A DNA stretch of 64,000 nt from the NCBI RefSeq assembly GCF_001043055.1, contig NZ_JYLF01000005.1, positions 186,001-250,000 of the forward strand, written 5' to 3'. Source of the stretch: Pseudomonas weihenstephanensis. GTDB lineage: Bacteria > Pseudomonadota > Gammaproteobacteria > Pseudomonadales > Pseudomonadaceae. The notes beneath the pieces are model-generated. The model ran no database searches, was not told the origin of the DNA, and was given only the letters and a program-made list of their open reading frames with translations. Positions 1 through 8,263 of this stretch are shown here, piece by piece. The position numbers were made by a program, and so were the translations under genes. Position 1 is the first letter of the stretch. Each line of letters starts with the position of its first letter.

Positions 1-716
1 GTGATCTTGGCGTTCTGCCCGAGGGCGTTGATCATCTTCGCCGTTTCGGCGCTGCCTGAGCCTTGGCCCACTACAAACTTGGCTGCCACTGGCGCGTATT
101 CCAGCGCCTTGGCCAAGTCCATACCGGCGCCCACCAGTTCGTTGACCACGTTGGCCACTTCGTTGCGGGCCAACCCGGTATCGCGTGAGGTGTCGATGAT
201 GGTGCGCGACATCTGCTTTTCTTCGGGGGCATTGGCAATACCGGCCTTGATTGCGATGTCACGAATGATGGCGTTGTAATCGGCGCTGACTTTGGTCGGC
301 ACCGCCAGTGCTGCCGCCCCCACTGCTGCCCGGCCGACCGTGCTTTTAACGCTGGCCCGGCCTTCGTTGATTTGTGCGTGACCCTTGGCTTTCAGATCCG
401 CCTGCCGAGCAGTACGGCCGAGCATTTGATAGGCCCGGTCGAGCCGTCCGACCTCGATCCCCTGCTTGCGCAAGCTGTCGAGGTTGGAATTGAGTTTGGT
501 CAGCAGCGTGGACGCACCGGCGGCGCCGCTGTCGTGCGCTTTTTTCCACTCGTTGCGCAAGCGGATGGTGTCGCCGATCTGACGTTGCATGACCCGGGCT
601 TTGGCCCCGGCCGCTTCGAGCTTCTTGATCCGGCCCTCAACGTCTTTGAACGCTGAACCCACGGTGGAACTGACCGCCCCGCCGATCACCAGCCCGAGCG
701 CGAGTTTGTTTGCCAT
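1..716 (-). CDS. Phage tail tape measure protein, N-terminal part (truncated by window edge)
   Basis: Reading leftward from an ATG at 716, the frame stays open to base 1, so only about the first 238 residues are seen. The protein starts MANKLALGLVIGGAVSS, continues with an Ala/Lys/Arg-rich helical, coiled-coil-like stretch and leads into a hydrophobic TVGRAAVGAAALAVP segment. This is the usual beginning of the tape measure proteins of P2/Mu-type contractile tails, which set tail length and line the tube. It is the next gene after E and E', the P2 position of gene T. I infer the rest of the gene and the late tail and lysis genes lie left of the window. Confidence 0.85.
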   Translation of the reverse strand, partial: MANKLALGLVIGGAVSSTVGSAFKDVEGRIKKLEAAGAKARVMQRQIGDTIRLRNEWKKAHDSGAAGASTLLTKLNSNLDSLRKQGIEVGRLDRAYQMLGRTARQADLKAKGHAQINEGRASVKSTVGRAAVGAAALAVPTKVSADYNAIIRDIAIKAGIANAPEEKQMSRTIIDTSRDTGLARNEVANVVNELVGAGMDLAKALEYAPVAAKFVVGQGSGSAETAKMINALGQNAKI

Positions 717-752
717 TTGTACGCCCTACCCTGTGGTTGCGCGGCAGGTGGC

Positions 753-902
753 TCAATCCGTGAGCCACCAGACCATTTCCGAAAACGGCATGTCCATGAT
801 CTCGGCGGCAGAAAAACTCGTTTCCGCCGCCAAGCGCTTGGCCAGTTGTTTCAGGGTGTGGGGGTTACAGTTCGCTTTCTTCGACCATACGAAAATAGCC
901 AT
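753..902 (-). CDS. GpE'-like small tail protein overlapping the tail assembly chaperone
   Basis: This 49-residue frame starts with MAIFVWSKKANC and ends with FSEMVWWLTD. The C-terminal pattern of a hydrophobic helix followed by MPFSEMVWWL resembles the small GpE-type proteins found just before the tape measure gene in contractile-tail phages. It begins at an ATG 38 nt inside the upstream chaperone gene, in the +1 frame. In P2 and Mu the equivalent product is made by programmed frameshifting from the upstream gene. Here an in-frame ATG exists, so either reinitiation or frameshifting is possible, and I see no classic slippery heptamer at the end of the upstream gene. The homology is judged from pattern and position. 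Confidence 0.65.
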   Translation of the reverse strand: MAIFVWSKKANCNPHTLKQLAKRLAAETSFSAAEIMDMPFSEMVWWLTD

Positions 903-1173
903 CTTGCACGCGGCTGTAGTCCACCACCTTAAGCCCTTCCAGATCGCCGGGCGGGATTTCGGTCAGGCTGGAGAACAGCTGCAATTCGCGCTTTTCAGCA
1001 TCGCCGCCGGAGACCGCGCCCGCTGCCCGCACATCGCGAACGGTCGGCGCGCGCATGACCACCTTGTCGGTTTTGACATGGTTGAGTTCAGTTGGGTAAC
1101 GCAGGGTGATGGTGACGCCTTCGTCGGTCAGGGTGAGCCAAGTCGGGATTTTCTTTTCAGTGTTGGTAGTCAT
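865..1173 (-). CDS. Phage tail assembly chaperone (gpE / Mu gp41-like)
   Basis: This is a 102-residue protein with the pattern of the E/41/14 tail assembly chaperones: an N-terminal beta segment (TDEGVTITLRYPTEL), a central KVVMRAPTVRDVRAA motif and a C-terminal acidic tail. These proteins chaperone the tape measure during tube polymerisation and are not part of the finished virion. It sits between the tube protein and the tape measure, exactly the P2 order, and its 3' end overlaps the E'-like reading frame. The start ATG at 1173 is 11 nt past the tube stop. Confidence 0.8.
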   Translation of the reverse strand: MTTNTEKKIPTWLTLTDEGVTITLRYPTELNHVKTDKVVMRAPTVRDVRAAGAVSGGDAEKRELQLFSSLTEIPPGDLEGLKVVDYSRVQDGYFRMVEESEL

Positions 1174-1184
1174 GCGGGAATTCC

Positions 1185-1688
1185 TTAAAGGCCCAGGGCG
1201 CTGCGTACATCTGCCATTTGGTCGACGCCATCAATTACGCGCACGCAATTGACCATGTCGATTTCGTACATCACACGACCGTCCACTTCCAACTTGTAAT
1301 ATTGGAGGGCCATCGCGTACTTGTTCTCGGCCTTATCGCCGGGTTTCCAGTCGCCCATGTCCAGTTCTTTGAGCATGCCGCGCATCGTCGCGATCACGGG
1401 GGTGACCTTGCCACCCAGACCTTTAAAAGCTCCGCGAAACACGGCATTGCAGCTGGTCTGATCAGCCAGACCGAAGTACTTCATGGACTCGCGGCGGACG
1501 CCGGTCGTGACGAAACTGGACTCCAGTTTCTCCAGTCCCATGTCCATCTCAATCTCGCCACCCATGCCGCCACCCCGGAACGAGTCAGTTTTAACGGTCA
1601 ACTTGGGCAGGGTCACGGACGGCACATCACCGGAAAAACTGATCCCGCCCAAAAACAGGTTGGTATCAAAAAGCACTTGAGGAATCAT
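1185..1688 (-). CDS. Phage major tail tube protein (FII-like)
   Basis: A 167-residue protein beginning MIPQVLFDTNLFLGGISFSG, typical of the FII tail tube family (usual length about 165-175). It contains the conserved LPKLTVKTDSFRGGGMGGEIE region and a C-terminal MYEIDMVNCVRVIDGVDQM segment. The protein stacks as hexameric rings inside the contractile sheath. It starts 12 nt after the sheath stop codon, so the two are co-translated in the same late mRNA. Length and motifs are complete, with no sign of decay. Confidence 0.92.
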   Translation of the reverse strand: MIPQVLFDTNLFLGGISFSGDVPSVTLPKLTVKTDSFRGGGMGGEIEMDMGLEKLESSFVTTGVRRESMKYFGLADQTSCNAVFRGAFKGLGGKVTPVIATMRGMLKELDMGDWKPGDKAENKYAMALQYYKLEVDGRVMYEIDMVNCVRVIDGVDQMADVRSALGL

Positions 1689-1700
1689 TGAGCGGCCTCC

Positions 1701-2873
1701 TTAGGCGGCGGTGTCCACGACTTCAGTCAGACCCTGATTGGTCACTTGAACGAGGAAGTTCGGGTTCTCAGCAGGCGGGGCGTCCGTGAAGCGGATGTTC
1801 CAGTAAATTTTGCCCTGCTCCAGCTGGCTGGTCGTGTTCATCTCAGGGTCCGCATACACCTCGAAATACAGCACCGCGCCGAGGTTTTTCAGATCCCGCA
1901 TGAACGCATCCAGACCATCTGTAACGTTCTTGACGTAGGTCTTGTTGATTGGAAGATCGACCGCCCATTTATGTCCGGCCTGAATCGCGTCCATCACGAT
2001 GTCGACGGTGCGCACCCGTGTCACAAACGACCATTTCGAATCAGATGACAGCGTACGGTTGCCCCACAAGCGGTAGCCGCCGTCGCGAATGATGGTGGCA
2101 ATATTGGCGTTGTTGAGTAGGTTAGCGCGGCAGGTTTCATCACCTTCCAGGAACTCAATCGGGCGCGTGGTGCCGGTGATGCCGACAAACTCTTTGTTCG
2201 ACGGCGAGGCCCAAAAGCCGTACTCGGTGTCAGTCCAGGCGAACAGGCCAGCGGTGAACGCCGAGGCCGGGGCGTCGAGGGTCTTGCTGGTGATCGTGTC
2301 CCACTGCTGCACGCCCGGGTCGACCATGTAAATGCGCTTGCTGCCGAACTCCTGCGCGTAGGCCAGCACCGCCTCGTCGGTGGTGTTGGGGCCGTCGACG
2401 ATGGCGATGGCGCGCAACTTGCCCGCCAGTGCATCCATTGCGGTGGCCACCGCTTGCGTGGCGGAATGCTTGGGCGCGATCAACAGCCGCGGCTGGGCGT
2501 TGAACCGGCTTTTGCCATCGAGCAGCGCTTGCAGGCCGGTACGCTGGCCCGAGGCCAACACGCCGCCGATGATGGCCGAAGTTTGCAGCGCGTCGTCTTC
2601 CAACTGGGCCACGCCGCACGCGACGATCACGGCTTTGGCTTTCAAGAAAACGGCTTTGGCGGCGCGGGTGATGGCTGAGTCTTCACCGAAGGCGGCCACC
2701 GCTTCGCGCTCGCTGGTCAGCAGCACCAGGTCATTGGGTTTGGCGGTGGCCTTGAGGCCCGGGGTGAAGGTGTCGCAAAGGCCGATGATCGAGGTCGACG
2801 GCAGCGCAATGGTGCGCGCGCCGGTGTCGACCAGCGTGACCGTAACGCCGTGGAAACGGCTGGCTGTGCTCAT
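1701..2873 (-). CDS. Phage contractile tail sheath protein (FI-like)
   Basis: A 390-residue sheath protein starting MSTASRFHGVTVTLVDTG. The ATG at 2873 is preferred over one at 2897 because it follows a GGAG ribosome site (TTCTGGAGAGTACCTGT). The sequence has the family features NDLVLLTSEREAVAAFG, a central IAIVDGPNTTDEAV strand and a C-terminal LEQGKIYWNIRFTDAPPAENP region. Sheath subunits surround the tube and contract to drive it through the host envelope. A hairpin with a T-rich tail lies just upstream of its ribosome site, so it may have its own mRNA end or need antitermination. Confidence 0.93.
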   Translation of the reverse strand: MSTASRFHGVTVTLVDTGARTIALPSTSIIGLCDTFTPGLKATAKPNDLVLLTSEREAVAAFGEDSAITRAAKAVFLKAKAVIVACGVAQLEDDALQTSAIIGGVLASGQRTGLQALLDGKSRFNAQPRLLIAPKHSATQAVATAMDALAGKLRAIAIVDGPNTTDEAVLAYAQEFGSKRIYMVDPGVQQWDTITSKTLDAPASAFTAGLFAWTDTEYGFWASPSNKEFVGITGTTRPIEFLEGDETCRANLLNNANIATIIRDGGYRLWGNRTLSSDSKWSFVTRVRTVDIVMDAIQAGHKWAVDLPINKTYVKNVTDGLDAFMRDLKNLGAVLYFEVYADPEMNTTSQLEQGKIYWNIRFTDAPPAENPNFLVQVTNQGLTEVVDTAA

Positions 2874-2888
2874 ACAGGTACTCTCCAG

Positions 2889-2915
2889 AAACAACAAAGC
2901 CCCGCAGTGCGAGGC
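2889..2915 (-). terminator. Hairpin with T-rich tail directly before the sheath ribosome site
   Basis: Read on the minus strand the sequence is GCCTCGCA-C-TGCGGGGC followed by TTTGTTGTTT and then the sheath GGAG site. Seven Watson-Crick pairs and one G-T pair can form. It resembles a weak intrinsic terminator, but it lies inside the late operon; similar elements precede the capsid and the gene at 7627. Confidence 0.45.
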
Positions 2916-2963
2916 GTGTATGGGTCAAACGGTGGATACAAAAACGCCTCAGGTTGGGCGTTA

Positions 2964-3410
2964 TCAGGTTTGTTCGGCGAGCCAGTCGGGCCGCACAGGT
3001 CGATATTTCAATGTCGGGAAGTCCGACGACTGCGGCCAGTCACGCAACGCTTGCAGGTAGCTCAGCAGCCCCTTGAAGTGGTCCAGTGTGAGCGTGGTGT
3101 CCAAGCCCAGATCGACTTCGTCCCGGTGCCGTTCACGCAGCCATTTGACCGACTCGACCTCGGCGTCACGCCATGCCCGTTCATCACTGGCTGCGCGGTC
3201 TTCAGGACTCAGGAGGTCAATGACACGAAATTCAACCTTGCCTGCCTCAGTCAGGTAAGCCGTGCCTTTCCCACCGCTCAGTGTTTGCGAAAAGATTCGA
3301 CGTGTCACCGGCGTGGCGCCCTCAGGCACATCCTCCCCGTTGATCACCGTGTCATAGCGCATCAGCACCCGGCCGTCCTCGGCCAGATTCAGGTAGTAAC
3401 GATCCGTCAT
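2964..3410 (-). CDS. Tail fibre assembly chaperone (Phage_tail_APC type)
   Basis: A 148-residue protein ending YLQALRDWPQSSDFPTLKYR and PVRPDWLAEQT, the C-terminal DWP..FP...RP..P.WL signature of tail fibre assembly chaperones. The N-terminus MTDRYYLNLAEDGRVLMRYD is typical of host-range-linked chaperones. The start at 3410 is chosen because it follows a strong GGGGGAG site; the frame extends five codons further. It lies directly after the fibre gene, as expected for a dedicated fibre folding partner. It probably evolves together with the fibre tip and so marks host range. Confidence 0.8.
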   Translation of the reverse strand: MTDRYYLNLAEDGRVLMRYDTVINGEDVPEGATPVTRRIFSQTLSGGKGTAYLTEAGKVEFRVIDLLSPEDRAASDERAWRDAEVESVKWLRERHRDEVDLGLDTTLTLDHFKGLLSYLQALRDWPQSSDFPTLKYRPVRPDWLAEQT

Positions 3411-3412
3411 GC

Positions 3413-5593
3413 TCAACTCCCCCATGCCCAGTAATAGCCATAGCCGCCGCCGGACAGACTGCCGCCGACCGACCAGATGAATTTCGTGCGGTCGATCACT
3501 TGGGTGACATAGCCGAAGCCGCTGGCATGGCCGCCTTGGGTTGCCGCTTCAATGCTCATGACCATGCCGAAGCAGGCGCTAGGAAACGGCACGTTGAAGC
3601 CCCGATAATCGGTGGCACCCTGCGACTCGTAGACGTAGCCCCATTGCAGCAAAAACCCGCCCAGCCAACTTGGAAAACAGAAGTAGCCGTTTTGGGTGGG
3701 GCTGAACGAAAAGCCCCACTTGAGCTTTTTGGGCGTGACCATCGTCGTGTCATCGGTGCCCGCGTTGACCTGATTAATCGACGCGATCCCGGCGATGCCT
3801 GCCACGTACTCCGTGGCCTGTACCACCTTTTTAGCCACGTAGCGCGCCACCGAAAAGGGGTTCATCCAGCGGGCGATGTTGCTGCCGCCTTCAGCCTCTT
3901 CGACCGAGGCCTGCATTGAGATGTCCACCAGTTCAGGTGACGACACCCACGCAATCGGGTTGGCCCCGGCCGGGGCTTTGCGGATCACCACCCGACCGGA
4001 CGCCACCGTGATACACACCGCAGGGGCCGCCACGTCATGACGCAACCAGGTGGTGCCATTCCAGTAACAGTTTTGCCCGATTGAGGATTCAGACACAGAG
4101 GTCACGAACGCGAATTGCCCACCGTGCAGGTCCAGGCTGCCGCCGCCCAACGGGTTACGAATCGGCACCCCGTTGGTGATGTTGTAGTCCTCCAGCGTGG
4201 TGCCTTTGTTGGCCTTGCCCGCCAACCCATTGATGATGGTGTTGGCAAAGTTCGGATCGCCGCCCAAGGCTGCCGCCAATTCGCGGATAGTGTCCAGCGC
4301 ACCCGGTGCGCCGTCGATCACCCCTGAAATAGCGGCTTGAATGGCAGTCGTCACTTCCGCCTTGGTATAGGCATCAAGGATGTTGTACCCAGCCAAGGTG
4401 GTAGGTTTGTTGCGGATCGCGGCAAAGGTCAGGCTACTGGCGTCGATCACCGCGTCACTGACACCCCAGACAATCGGGTTAGCCCCGGCGGCGGCCTTGC
4501 GCACCACCAGCGCACCGCGCTCCAGCGCAATGCACACCGCAGGCCGCGACACGTCATGACGCATCCAACTGGCGCCATTAAAAAAGCAATTCTGGCAGAC
4601 CGACGCCTCTTGATTGGCTGACAGAAACGCGAACGAGCCGCCGTGAATATCCAGGCTGCCACCGGCCAGCGGGTTGCGGATCGGCACCCCGTTGGTGATG
4701 TTGTAATCCTCCAGCGTGGTGCCTTTGTTGGCCTTGCCTGCCAAGCCGTTAATGATGGTGTTGGCAAAGTTGGGGTCGCCGCCCAAGGCGTCGGCCAGTT
4801 CTTTGAGGGTGTCCAGCGCACCCGGCGCGCCCGAGATAACCGCCGAGACGGTGGCTTGCACAAACGCGGTGGTGGCCAGTTGCTGGTTGTTGCTGCCCAT
4901 CGCAGCCGTAGGCGCAGTGGGCAAACCGGTGAGCGCCGGGCTGCTGAGAGGCGCCTTAAGTTTCAACCCGGTATCAACCTGCTCTTTGGTGTAAGCGTCC
5001 TTGATCCCGTTATCGGCCAGTGTCTCAGGGTTGCTGCCCTCGACCACCACGCCGCGTTTGTCGATCAGCACCTTGGTGTAACTGCCAGGCTTGCGCGTCG
5101 GCGGCAACACTTCAAGGATGCGGTCGTCCACGTACTGCCGGGTCGCCAGTACCACGCTCGGGTCGATCTTGAGCGTGACGTTGGCGGCGCTGCTGACGAT
5201 GAAGTTAATGCGCACCACTTGGGTCTTGCCCGAACCTTGGGCCAGTTCAGGCTTGAAGCTGGGCGCACAGTTGGCCACCGCCACCAGATCGCCGTCCGCG
5301 TCGTACAGGCCGATTTCACGAATCCACCAGCCGCCGACGTTTTCCGGGATCACCTGCTCGGCGATGATCACGTTGGTGTTTTTCGGGTCAACCTTGACCT
5401 GATTCAGCGGCGCGCGGCGACGCTCGTTAATCAGCTTGGTTTGCGCCCGGTTGGGCTGCGGGTCGGTGCCGTTGGCATCGCCCACGCCCATCTGCGAGAA
5501 CGTCCACGGGATATTCATCGCGTCGGCGTTGGCCTGCTTGGCCTCGCCCACGGCGGTGAGGATCGCCATGAACTGGCTGCTTTGATCAATCAT
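3413..5593 (-). CDS. Phage tail fibre protein (P2 gpH-like, internally duplicated)
   Basis: A 726-residue fibre. Residues 1-160 form the conserved baseplate-attaching N-terminal domain (MIDQSSQFMAILTAVGEAKQ ... PENVGGWWIREIGLYDADGD). Next come collagen-like spacers containing DNGIKDAYTKEQVD and two tandem modules of about 170 residues that share APGALDT, LGGDPNFANTIINGLAGKAN and TTLEDYNITNGVPIRNPL. The C-terminus (from about 620) is Gly/Tyr/Trp-rich (FSFSPTQNGYFCFPSWLGGF) and is the probable receptor-binding tip. The protein determines host adsorption. Its start ATG overlaps the stop of gpI, and it is followed by its chaperone. The module duplication is visible at DNA level. Confidence 0.9.
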   Translation of the reverse strand: MIDQSSQFMAILTAVGEAKQANADAMNIPWTFSQMGVGDANGTDPQPNRAQTKLINERRRAPLNQVKVDPKNTNVIIAEQVIPENVGGWWIREIGLYDADGDLVAVANCAPSFKPELAQGSGKTQVVRINFIVSSAANVTLKIDPSVVLATRQYVDDRILEVLPPTRKPGSYTKVLIDKRGVVVEGSNPETLADNGIKDAYTKEQVDTGLKLKAPLSSPALTGLPTAPTAAMGSNNQQLATTAFVQATVSAVISGAPGALDTLKELADALGGDPNFANTIINGLAGKANKGTTLEDYNITNGVPIRNPLAGGSLDIHGGSFAFLSANQEASVCQNCFFNGASWMRHDVSRPAVCIALERGALVVRKAAAGANPIVWGVSDAVIDASSLTFAAIRNKPTTLAGYNILDAYTKAEVTTAIQAAISGVIDGAPGALDTIRELAAALGGDPNFANTIINGLAGKANKGTTLEDYNITNGVPIRNPLGGGSLDLHGGQFAFVTSVSESSIGQNCYWNGTTWLRHDVAAPAVCITVASGRVVIRKAPAGANPIAWVSSPELVDISMQASVEEAEGGSNIARWMNPFSVARYVAKKVVQATEYVAGIAGIASINQVNAGTDDTTMVTPKKLKWGFSFSPTQNGYFCFPSWLGGFLLQWGYVYESQGATDYRGFNVPFPSACFGMVMSIEAATQGGHASGFGYVTQVIDRTKFIWSVGGSLSGGGYGYYWAWGS
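4131..4312 (-). repeat. Tail-fibre internal repeat, distal copy
   Basis: This 182-bp block is near-identical to 4650-4831 in the same gene (same length, few differences, mostly synonymous). It encodes the APGALDT...NITNGVPIRNPL module. It is a direct repeat able to support recombination within the fibre gene. Confidence 0.85.
4650..4831 (-). repeat. Tail-fibre internal repeat, proximal copy
   Basis: This is the partner of 4131-4312. The similarity continues more weakly into the following SFAF...NGASWMRHDV...PAVCI segment, so the duplicated protein unit is about 170 residues although the strongly conserved DNA core is 182 bp. Confidence 0.85.
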
Positions 5594-6192
5594 GAGTACA
5601 CGTCCAGGAATTCAATGTGATGTTCGCGGCCCGCCGGGCCGTAATGCCCCGTGACCTCGATGTCGCGCGGCGCCGGTGGGTACACGTCGATCACCTCGCC
5701 CTCGTACAGGCAGGCAAAGACGTTGAGCTGGCCGGTGCTTTCAAGGCTGATCACCAGTTCGGTCAGCGTGCGGCTGAGGGGTTTGGCGTCATCGATCAGG
5801 GCTGTCAGCTCGCGGTACATTTCCTCGGTGATGCCGGTTTCCAGCACCCCGACCTTCAGCCCGAATGTGCCCGGCACCCCCATCGGTACGGTCTGCCACC
5901 ACTCGATCACTTCCAGCAAATAACCCAGCGGCTCGACCACCCGGCGCAGCGCGCCGATGGTGCCTTTGTGGGCATGGATGAAAAACGCCGATTCAATGGC
6001 GGCGCGCTTGACCTGCTCGCTCCAGCGGTTGTCCCAGCGGTCGACCGACCACGCCCACGCCAACTGGTGCAGCAAGTGCGCCGGGCAGGTTTTCGCGTTG
6101 TACAGGGTGCGAATCGGAATCGCCGGGTTGTGATCAATCGCCCCTTCGATACCCCGCTCTAACTGTGTGCTGTTGAGCGGAAGCAGGCTCAC
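5590..6192 (-). CDS. Phage tail protein I (baseplate)
   Basis: A 200-residue protein of the P2 gpI family, with the signature LLHQLAWAWSVDRWDNRWSE near residue 40 and KGTIGALRRVVEPLGY near residue 80. gpI joins the baseplate wedge and anchors the fibre. It overlaps gpJ upstream and the fibre gene downstream by four bases each (ATGA type), indicating translational coupling through the J-I-H block. Length is normal for the family. Confidence 0.92.
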   Translation of the reverse strand: MSLLPLNSTQLERGIEGAIDHNPAIPIRTLYNAKTCPAHLLHQLAWAWSVDRWDNRWSEQVKRAAIESAFFIHAHKGTIGALRRVVEPLGYLLEVIEWWQTVPMGVPGTFGLKVGVLETGITEEMYRELTALIDDAKPLSRTLTELVISLESTGQLNVFACLYEGEVIDVYPPAPRDIEVTGHYGPAGREHHIEFLDVYS

Positions 6193-7076
6193 CCGGCACC
6201 GCCTTGGGTCACGTTGTAACCAATGCAGTACGCGGCTTGATGCTTGGCCCGGGGGATGTCGACCCAGCCGGGCAAGTCCACGCGGCTGACGCCGGTGATG
6301 TGCAGTTGCGCATCAATCGCCGAGCGGGAGATTTCCACGCCAAGGCGACGACGCGGGTTGATCCAGGCCGCGAGGCGCCGGGTGGCTTCGGCCAGAATCG
6401 CTTCGTTCTCCGAGCCGGTCCCGGCCATGTGCAACACCGCGTCAATGCGGTATTCCTGCACCTCGGCGCTTTGCACCGTGACCCGGTCCCCGACCGGACG
6501 TATGTCTTCATCACTGAGGTGAGCCAGCACCTTGTCCAGCAGCGGCTGGTCGGCCACGCCGTTGCCTTCCAGATGCAGCACGGTGACCACCACGTGGGCC
6601 GGACTCGGGCTTTCGGCCTGCGCGTCAGCTACCAGCGCCGAGGCGTTGCGCGCGTGCAGGATGTAGCTGTTACGCGGTCCGGCCGTGGTCAGGCCCTCAT
6701 ACACTAGTTGGATACGCTCGCGTAATGCGTCGTCCAGTTCCATCACTTGCGGCACCGGTGGCACGCTTTGCAGATCGGCTTCCTGAATCACCAACCGTTT
6801 AAGCCGTACGTTGGCCGCGAGGTGATCGAGGTCGGTGCGCTGGGCGTAGGCCAACAGCAGCGACTTGGACGCGTCGTTGATCCGCGCCCGGATCTGCAAC
6901 CGCCGATACGCGCCCAGCTCCAGCAGCTTGACCACCGGATCGCTCTCCAACGCCGCGTTCCAGTTGTCGCCCATATAGCTGCGAAACACCGCCAGTTCTT
7001 CCTGATAGGCGTCCTCAAAGTCCAGCGACTCCAGCACCTCAGGGGTCGGCAATGCCGACAGGTCCACGGTACTCAT
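6189..7076 (-). CDS. Baseplate assembly protein J
   Basis: A 295-residue member of the baseplate J family (P2 gpJ). It has the N-terminal LPTPEVLESLDFEDAYQEEL, the helical KSLLLAYAQRTDLDHLAANV motif near residue 75 and a C-terminal WVDIPRAKHQAAYCIGYNVT tail. It builds the baseplate wedge with gpW and gpI. Its start overlaps the gpW stop and its stop overlaps the gpI start. Complete, no anomalies. Confidence 0.93.
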   Translation of the reverse strand: MSTVDLSALPTPEVLESLDFEDAYQEELAVFRSYMGDNWNAALESDPVVKLLELGAYRRLQIRARINDASKSLLLAYAQRTDLDHLAANVRLKRLVIQEADLQSVPPVPQVMELDDALRERIQLVYEGLTTAGPRNSYILHARNASALVADAQAESPSPAHVVVTVLHLEGNGVADQPLLDKVLAHLSDEDIRPVGDRVTVQSAEVQEYRIDAVLHMAGTGSENEAILAEATRRLAAWINPRRRLGVEISRSAIDAQLHITGVSRVDLPGWVDIPRAKHQAAYCIGYNVTQGGAG

Positions 7077-7399
7077 GCGCTCACCTCCATTGCTACGCCC
7101 TCGCCCCGGTACAGGCCCTTGAGTTCAAAAGTGATCACGCCATCAAGCACCGCCGACACCCGCACCGACTGCAACTTGAAACGCGGCTCGCACAGGTTCA
7201 GGGCGTGGGCGACTTCGGCCTGTACCGCGCTTTTCCAGCCTGCGTTGATCGGCATATCAACAAAGCGGCGCAACTGGCAGCCATAGGCCGGGCGCATGCG
7301 CCGACTGCCGACCGGGGTGGTAAGAATGTCGCCGATGGACTGGCGAAGATGCTCGACGCCGGAAAGGGCCGCACCGGTGTGGCGATCCATTCCGATCAT
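7073..7399 (-). CDS. Baseplate assembly protein W (gp25-like)
   Basis: A 108-residue protein with the gp25/gpW pattern: MIGMDRHTGAALSGVEHLRQ, then IGDILTTPVGSRRMRPAYGC and WKSAVQAEVAHALNLCEPRF. It is a baseplate wedge protein related to T4 gp25 and to type VI secretion TssE. Gene order V-(small ORF)-W-J-I matches P2 apart from the extra small gene between V and W. Confidence 0.92.
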   Translation of the reverse strand: MIGMDRHTGAALSGVEHLRQSIGDILTTPVGSRRMRPAYGCQLRRFVDMPINAGWKSAVQAEVAHALNLCEPRFKLQSVRVSAVLDGVITFELKGLYRGEGVAMEVSA

Positions 7400-7405
7400 C
7401 GCGGG

Positions 7406-7627
7406 TTACTCCGTCAGGCGTTCAAAATCCGGGTGGCTGTTGAGGTACTGGAACTGCTGATCGTCGACTGCTGTGGCGCGGCCTTTGGCGACCGGGAGCG
7501 AGGCCCCGCCGGGCAGGATCAGGGTGCGGGAGGTGTAGACCTTGTCGCGGAAAGTGCGAGCCGGTGCGGTCTTTTGCAGGACTGGTGCAGCCGGTTCGGT
7601 AACTTTGTCGTCAGGTGTTTTGCTCAT
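7406..7627 (-). CDS. Conserved small phage protein between gpV and gpW
   Basis: A 73-residue hydrophilic protein with a disordered N-terminal third (PDDKVTEPAAPVLQKTAPA) followed by a compact segment containing RDKVYTSRTLILPGGASLPV and QFQYLNSHPDFERL. I do not recognise a named family. The position inside the baseplate block, a good ribosome site (CCTGGAGAACACC) and its own upstream hairpin argue that it is real and well expressed. A baseplate accessory or assembly role is inferred from location only. Confidence 0.7.
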   Translation of the reverse strand: MSKTPDDKVTEPAAPVLQKTAPARTFRDKVYTSRTLILPGGASLPVAKGRATAVDDQQFQYLNSHPDFERLTE

Positions 7628-7640
7628 GGTGTTCTCCAGG

Positions 7641-7667
7641 TAATAAAAACCTCGCCGTAGCGAGGTT
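7641..7667 (-). terminator. Hairpin plus T-tract before the 7627 gene
   Basis: On the minus strand AACCTCGC-TACG-GCGAGGTT is followed by TTTATTACC and then the TGGAGA ribosome site of the next gene. It has an 8-bp stem. The tail TTTTTATTRCCTGGAGA is almost the same as that before the capsid gene, so the whole leader looks duplicated. Confidence 0.6.
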
Positions 7668-7669
7668 GG

Positions 7670-8263
7670 TTAAGACGGTGTGCCCGTTATTCCCGGGCCG
7701 GGGATCACACCTTTGTGGGTGTGCGTCGATCCGACATTCAGTCCGTTGTGGGTCAAGATCGATCCGTTGATCACCACGTCGCCGTTCAGGGTGATTTTCC
7801 CGGTCAGGTTGATTGCTTCGGCCTTGCCAGTAATGGCGCTGTCAGTGACCACCGCCGAACTGCTACCGACCGCAATCGTCACGGTGCCGCTGGGCAGGGT
7901 GATGGTGTAGCTTTTGGCTTGCCAGTCGTAGACCAACGAACCGCCGTCATCAAACCGCCACACTTCGACGTGGTCGCGGTTGTCCGGCGGTGCCCCTGCG
8001 TCGCCGTACAGGCCCGGCACAAAGGTGCCCATGCCTGCCTGCCCGCTGGGGTTAAACAGCACGCCCTGCTCGCCCAAACTTGGCGCGCGCCAGTGCCGGG
8101 CCTTGCCCGCCGCCACGCTGTGCCAGCGCACCCAGGCGCTGGTCCAGTCGCCGGTGGATACGCGGCAGGCGGGTGGCGACGCGGCCAAGTCCACCGCGAC
8201 CACGTAGCAAGGAATCAACAGAGCCGCGATCATGCGGTCGTGTTCAGCACTCGCGTAGCTCAC
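7670..8263 (-). CDS. Baseplate assembly / tail spike protein V
   Basis: A 197-residue P2 gpV-like protein. The first half is an OB-fold ([20 protein letters not shown] ... [12 protein letters not shown]). The second half is the triple-stranded beta-helix spike ([34 protein letters not shown]), ending in [19 protein letters not shown]. The His-x-His near the tip matches the iron-binding apex known in P2 gpV. It punctures the outer membrane on sheath contraction. Its start overlaps the stop of the preceding tail gene. Confidence 0.93.
   Translation of the reverse strand: MSYASAEHDRMIAALLIPCYVVAVDLAASPPACRVSTGDWTSAWVRWHSVAAGKARHWRAPSLGEQGVLFNPSGQAGMGTFVPGLYGDAGAPPDNRDHVEVWRFDDGGSLVYDWQAKSYTITLPSGTVTIAVGSSSAVVTDSAITGKAEAINLTGKITLNGDVVINGSILTHNGLNVGSTHTHKGVIPGPGITGTPS

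Noticed and set aside
2964..5593. Diversity-generating retroelement at the fibre gene
   Set aside because: No reverse transcriptase or template repeat is found; the repeated blocks are simple module duplications.
4643..5620. 325-residue open frame on the plus strand
   Set aside because: It is antisense to the tail fibre and its composition (His/Arg-rich) is that of a shadow frame.
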